Source: Karalla daura (Eukaryota; Chordata; Actinopteri; Chaetodontiformes; Leiognathidae). Taken from it: a DNA stretch of 64,000 nucleotides. How positions within the stretch are numbered: the first letter of the stretch is position 1; the number at the start of each line of letters is the position of its first letter. The position numbers were made by a program, and so were the translations under genes. The DNA is taken from positions 7,937,859 through 8,001,858 of the forward strand of contig CM055193.1 in the NCBI GenBank assembly GCA_029224185.1, read 5' to 3'. This document shows positions 59,650 through 64,000 of the stretch, in pieces. The notes beneath the pieces are model-generated. The model did not search any database, was not told the DNA's origin, and worked only from the letters and a program-made list of their open reading frames with translations.

Positions 59650-60475
59650 GAAACTTTGCCTAATTCTGTGTCCCGCGCAACTCTGCATGTTTACATGACA
59701 ATGACGCAGCTGGAGATAAGGTTGATGAGCGCGTGCGCCGAGGTCACGGTTCAGACATTGTTTTCCTGCCTGTATTCGCTGTATGGCCCCTTATATTGGT
59801 ACAGTGTGGCGCGCATTGTGTCTAGTGGGCATTGTGGAGTATCTGGGGGAACTGTTTAGTCCCCCATAAGAAGATTAGAGATGATTGGTTTTATTGACCG
59901 GCCTGTGCCGCGGTTATCAGGGCCACTCTCGGAGCACGGAGCCACGCTTTTGTCTGGCCCTCATTGTTCTTCCCAAGCCCGAGACCCCGCTCTGATATGA
60001 ATGTGATATGACAGTAAAGTGCCAATTATGTACATACATGCAAGGCCCCGCTCCCTTTCAGCTTCCGTGGTGGAGCGAAAAGGCAAGGGGAGGTGAGGAA
60101 GACAGAGGAGGAGAGATAAGGTGACGGAATATCTTGAAGGGTGCCGGTCTTGTGGATAATTTGCTGTAAGAATCGGGAGTCTGTTATTCCCCCCCAACCC
60201 ACCCCCACCCCCCCATCCTTATATTGTCAATAAAACGCCAGCGCTGAAACATTGATGGGAGATAAAGAGGTTACCATGGTGTGTTTATTATTTTTTCTCT
60301 TCCCACCAGCTAGCCTGTCACATCTTATCAGCATCAGCTGCATCTGCGATGGACTGATTATTGTCTCCAGTTCCAGGGTCACTAAATTAGCGAAAACACG
60401 AATATTACGCCGCCCAGATTAGATGATTTTATTTCACTTGTTGGATTTAGCGAGTGTTGCCTTCGACCGTGGTGG
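59650..60475. promoter_or_regulatory. Candidate conserved non-coding segment with E-box/GATA pairs
   Basis: About 800 bases with little simple sequence. An E-box CAGCTG with GATAAG is at 59708-59719 (cagctggagataag). A second CTTATC...CAGCTG pair is near 60326-60342. Several Sox-type attgt motifs lie nearby (acattgtt, gcattgtg). It looks like enhancer-type DNA, but this rests on appearance only. Confidence 0.3.
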
Positions 60476-60570
60476 CTTCACTTGATAACGGCGTGCAGGA
60501 TGCACACACACACACACAGGTCCACGAGGCCTCCGAGCTCGCATAGGTGCGAGTGTTTACATTTGTATTT

Positions 60571-60574
<4 letters not shown>

Positions 60575-60614
<40 letters not shown>
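60575..60614. repeat. GT microsatellite
   Basis: About 20 GT units. Confidence 0.95.
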
Positions 60615-60617
<3 letters not shown>

Positions 60618-61067
60618 CTAACATTGGAAATCAAAGTCGGAAACGGTGTGTAAGTCTATTTCTAATTCCCTTTTATCCCCCCTCTTCCTTTTCTCTCTCT
60701 TTTATGTACCCGTCTTGGAAAAAAGGTGTTAAATCATCTAAATCATTCCCTGGCTATTATATCCAATTAATGCCTCCTCATGGTGTTTTATTGTGTTATA
60801 AACTGCTATTGCTTGTGGTTCAGTAGACAAACACAATGTGTGTCTGTGCCGCCTGCCACCGGGGCTGGCTGTGGCTGTGCTGGGGAGGGACAGAGGGGGA
60901 ACTTGGCCACTGCCCATGGGGGCCCTGGCCACTCTAAATCAGTTAGTTTTGGAGGAGATCCTAGTCGGCTTTTTAAGAGGGTCCATTATAGGCTTGTTAA
61001 TGCCTCAGCCGAGGGGGAAACACTACTAACTGCACTCAATTCTCTATGCACTCACTCTCCTTCTCAG

Positions 61068-61070
<3 letters not shown>

Positions 61071-61129
<59 letters not shown>

Positions 61130-61142
61130 GCACACACACACA
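61071..61142. repeat. CT then CA compound microsatellite
   Basis: About 22 CT units run into CA units. Confidence 0.95.
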
Positions 61143-62554
61143 CCTATGAACACACATACACGCACGTTTCCTTCTCCCTCTTGCTCCTCTTCGCCGCGTG
61201 TGTTTCTCTCGAAACGCGACCGTGTGTGCACACACGCGACACACCCATCCCTTCCATCCCTTCGTCTCCTCTTCATGAATTTCATGGCTCCGGCCCTCAG
61301 TGAAAGTAACACGATATCACAAAGTCGAACCATTTCTTGCATTGATCCGAGGTCTTTTGTGCACACACACACACCACACGAGTGTGTAGCTATGCATGAG
61401 TGTGTGTGTATGTGTGTGTGTGTGTGCACGTGTGCATGTACGGTGTGTAAAATGTGTTAAGCAGATTGAAGGTTTCTTTTGAAGATGTATTTTGAAGCCT
61501 GGGGTGGGGGGGTTTGAGGGTGGGGGGGGATTGGGGAGTGTGTTATTGCATATTTAGGACAGTGTGTGAGGGTCTTTTGAGAGAGTATGTGTGTGTGAAA
61601 TTTTAATTCACACTGCAAGTGTGAAGAAGCTTTAGTTCATTTATCACTGAGAGGAGATACCCAGAGCGCTGCTTCAACTCCCAGTAGGTCCTCTGTCACA
61701 CCGAGCCCTGGGCGATCCTAACAGGCTGCAAAAGCTAAAAAAAAAAAAAAAAAGTTCATCGAGGAACAATCGAGGAACAATCTTGTTGTTAATGCCACTT
61801 CCTACCTCATTTCCTGTTCCATCCATCCACACTCAGCTGCTGCTGTCTGTCTCTCTGGTTTTTTCTTTTTCTTTTTTTTTTTTACTTGTCACATTTCCCT
61901 GCTTCTTTACATCCTGTCCCACCTTTCTCCTCCTCTTCAGCTCCTTTTGTTCCGCTCCTGGTCGAGCTATAGGCGCTGCCGATATAGCCACACCTGAGGT
62001 GCAAGCTAATGTCCTCCTCTCGTCTCTGCATTCTGAACCGTCGTCAAGGAAAGGTGCCTCTCGGTTGCCCTGGAAACCATGCCTCCCAGCATGCTTTGTG
62101 TGAGTGACAGGAGGAAGGTGTGACAGAGTGAGAGCTTTGTGTGAATGGACATCTTGTGAGCCGGACAGACTCCAGACGCTTTTTTTCCCCCCCCTGCTAT
62201 GTACATATTATTCACCACCTCTCGTATGTTTTCACATTTCTGGAAAATGTCACAAGCATCATCGTTCCTATTCGTTTCAGTCTCAGCGTCTGTCCATCTC
62301 AGCCGTATGGAAAGACTTACAAGACATGCAATAATTGTCTTATTGCTGCTCGTGGTAAAAAAATTCCTGCCCTCGTGTGAATTCTACGGCTTTTGCCGCA
62401 ACATAATTTCGCTGTTGAGAGGAACGAGAAGGATAAGTGGCTGCCATGATTGGTTACAGCAGTGGCAGCCTGTGTTCATCTCGCTCCCCTCTGTGCTTGC
62501 TCATGCGAGACACTCAGAGAGTGTGTCCTCGTTGGAGAAGACATGTGCGTCCCC

Positions 62555-62557
<3 letters not shown>

Positions 62558-62586
<29 letters not shown>
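62558..62586. repeat. GT microsatellite
   Basis: About 14 GT units. Confidence 0.9.
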
Positions 62587-62588
<2 letters not shown>

Positions 62589-62794
62589 AGAGAGTGTAAG
62601 TCCACTCTGAACAGGTGCAGAACTTTAAGTAGTTCTGAACTCTGTGTCTGTGTATTGATCCAAGTGTAAGAAAAGTAGTGTCAAAATGACAGTGCGTGCG
62701 GTGGTTTGCAGTCTGCAATAAGTCAATCGACAGCTGCTAAATTGCAAATCTTATATACGTGCGTCCGTGTATCTGTGTGTGTGTGTGTTGGTGC

Positions 62795-63140
62795 AGGACT
62801 CAATCTCCGAGGCCTGATAACGCGCAAGAACCAATAAGTGATAAAGTATCAGTGGCGAAAACTGGAAATGGACCTCTTTCCCGAACGCTGACCACGATAA
62901 CTGAAATATCAGAAATGAGCGACCGCGGCTTGCAGCTGTCGGCTCTCACGGATGTAGCGCAGTTCTTAGTTTGTGTGGAGCTGTTTTGTGTTGTCCCCGT
63001 CGTAAAAAATCAATCAGAATTTAATTACGTTGCACCCCTCGTGCAAAAGGAAGCGGCTCTGAGTACAGCACTTCTCGATGGCATTCATCAGCGGGCGAAT
63101 GCGGAGCTCGCAAATATTGACATTATAAGTTAATAATGAT
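62795..63140. other. Complex single-copy segment, function unknown
   Basis: This CG-containing stretch lacks simple repeats and includes an open frame at 62759-63133 (124 codons) whose translation has no recognisable domain. It could be a conserved regulatory element or an exon of an unknown transcript. I do not call it coding. Confidence 0.3.
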
Positions 63141-64000
63141 TCCTATTTGCGCATCAATCTGTGGGCCCTCTCTTGATTGCATCATTAAAATCTCACCCCG
63201 CGTTTCTCCTTCCTCCCCCGACCAAACCCCCACCAATCTCTCTCTGAAAGCTGCTGATTTCACTTTACGGAAACTTTAACACCAAACACACTCCAACCCT
63301 CTCTTCCACCCCCCCCCTCCACCACCACCACCTCCTGGAGCTGCATTTGAGAATTAGTAGAAGAAGAAGAAGAAAAAAGAAAACAAAAATAACATTACAC
63401 ACAACCAATGACAGGACTGTGAAATCACCCCCAATCTCCACACCCACACATTTTCCCACCCCATTATCATTATCACCATGTTAGCACCACATTGTCATTA
63501 GCTGCAGTGAACTGTCATGGTGCCTGTGTTGTTTTGCCTGTCTGTGTTTGTGTCTTTAAATGTTTCCTATCGGGGTTTGATCAACGCCGCGTAGGTGCGA
63601 CGCTGCCGTGTGAAACATACATTTCTGGAGGTGTATCTGATCCGAGCGTTTGTCGTCGCTCTGACGGAAAGAATAATGCCTGAGCAAACATATTCTCCGG
63701 GCTCCATAAATCTATCGGTGACAGTGGTGTCCCTGAGCAGATCCCAACCTATTTCACTCTTCCTCTTATCCTCAGATTTTCTCCAAGTTGCGGTGCAAAT
63801 CTGTTTATCTGACCAGCCGAGGATTTTTTTTCTCTCTCTCTCTTTCTTTCTCTCTCATGGACCTATTCCTGTCCTTCTCCCTTCGTCTTCTTTTTTGTCA
63901 TCTCCCCTTTTTTTATTGTCCTTTTATCATTCCGTCTTTTTTCCTTCATTAGCCTACTTTATCCTCTTCTCCTTTCTTCCTTTCCTTTCCCTTTTTCCCT
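63140..64000. other. Right edge: pyrimidine-rich DNA, no gene seen
   Basis: C-, CT- and CCA-rich simple stretches alternate with A-rich runs. In human the next gene outward in this order is BHLHE23; nothing here matches its coding sequence. Confidence 0.4.

Noticed and set aside
50426..64000. Equivalent of human HAR1 or a bhlhe23 exon
   Set aside because: Expected from the human gene order, but I see no matching coding sequence, and HAR1 is not known from fish.

Overview
This window is vertebrate nuclear DNA, almost certainly from a teleost fish. The genes have short, phase-consistent exons with GT-AG introns. The non-coding DNA is loaded with CA/GT and CT/GA microsatellites and with diverged copies of interspersed repeats common in teleost genomes. 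The gene set and all relative orientations match human 20q13.33: NKAIN4 and BIRC7 tail-to-tail, BIRC7 and YTHDF1 head-to-head, then mir-124-3 on the strand opposite YTHDF1. The species cannot be named from the sequence.

Layout. From about 1 to 31.5 kb, plus strand: nkain4, a small Na,K-ATPase-interacting membrane protein. Exons 2-7 are visible; the first coding exon lies left of the window. Exon 4 carries one base too many. From 31.56 to 35.4 kb, minus strand: birc7 (livin), a complete inhibitor-of-apoptosis gene with seven coding exons and a BIR-BIR-UBA-RING product. From 35.4 to 38.3 kb: a divergent intergenic region containing a block of degenerate palindromic repeats, a nested inverted-repeat element and a 20-bp-arm hairpin. 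From 38.4 to 48.0 kb, plus strand: ythdf1, an m6A reader, complete, including a 45-bp in-frame exon before its last exon. At 50.36-50.42 kb, minus strand: the mir-124-3 hairpin with both mature arms recognisable. From 50.4 to 64 kb no protein gene is recognisable. This part holds the presumed upstream region of the mir-124 primary transcript, including a promoter-like CRE/CCAAT segment near 52.0 kb, many microsatellites, and several low-repeat segments that may be conserved regulatory DNA. In human the next gene outward is BHLHE23, so these could belong to mir-124 or to that gene (inference).

The genes are not an operon or pathway; they are a conserved microsyntenic group. nkain4 and mir-124 are nervous-system genes, while ythdf1 and birc7 are broadly acting post-transcriptional and apoptosis regulators. 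I found no bacterial, viral or CRISPR-like content, and nothing I would call a wholly new system. The most useful leads are the mir-124-3 locus with its UG-rich upstream tracts, the ythdf1 cassette exon, the competing donor in birc7 that would remove the RING, the exon-4 frameshift in nkain4, and the palindromic repeat block.
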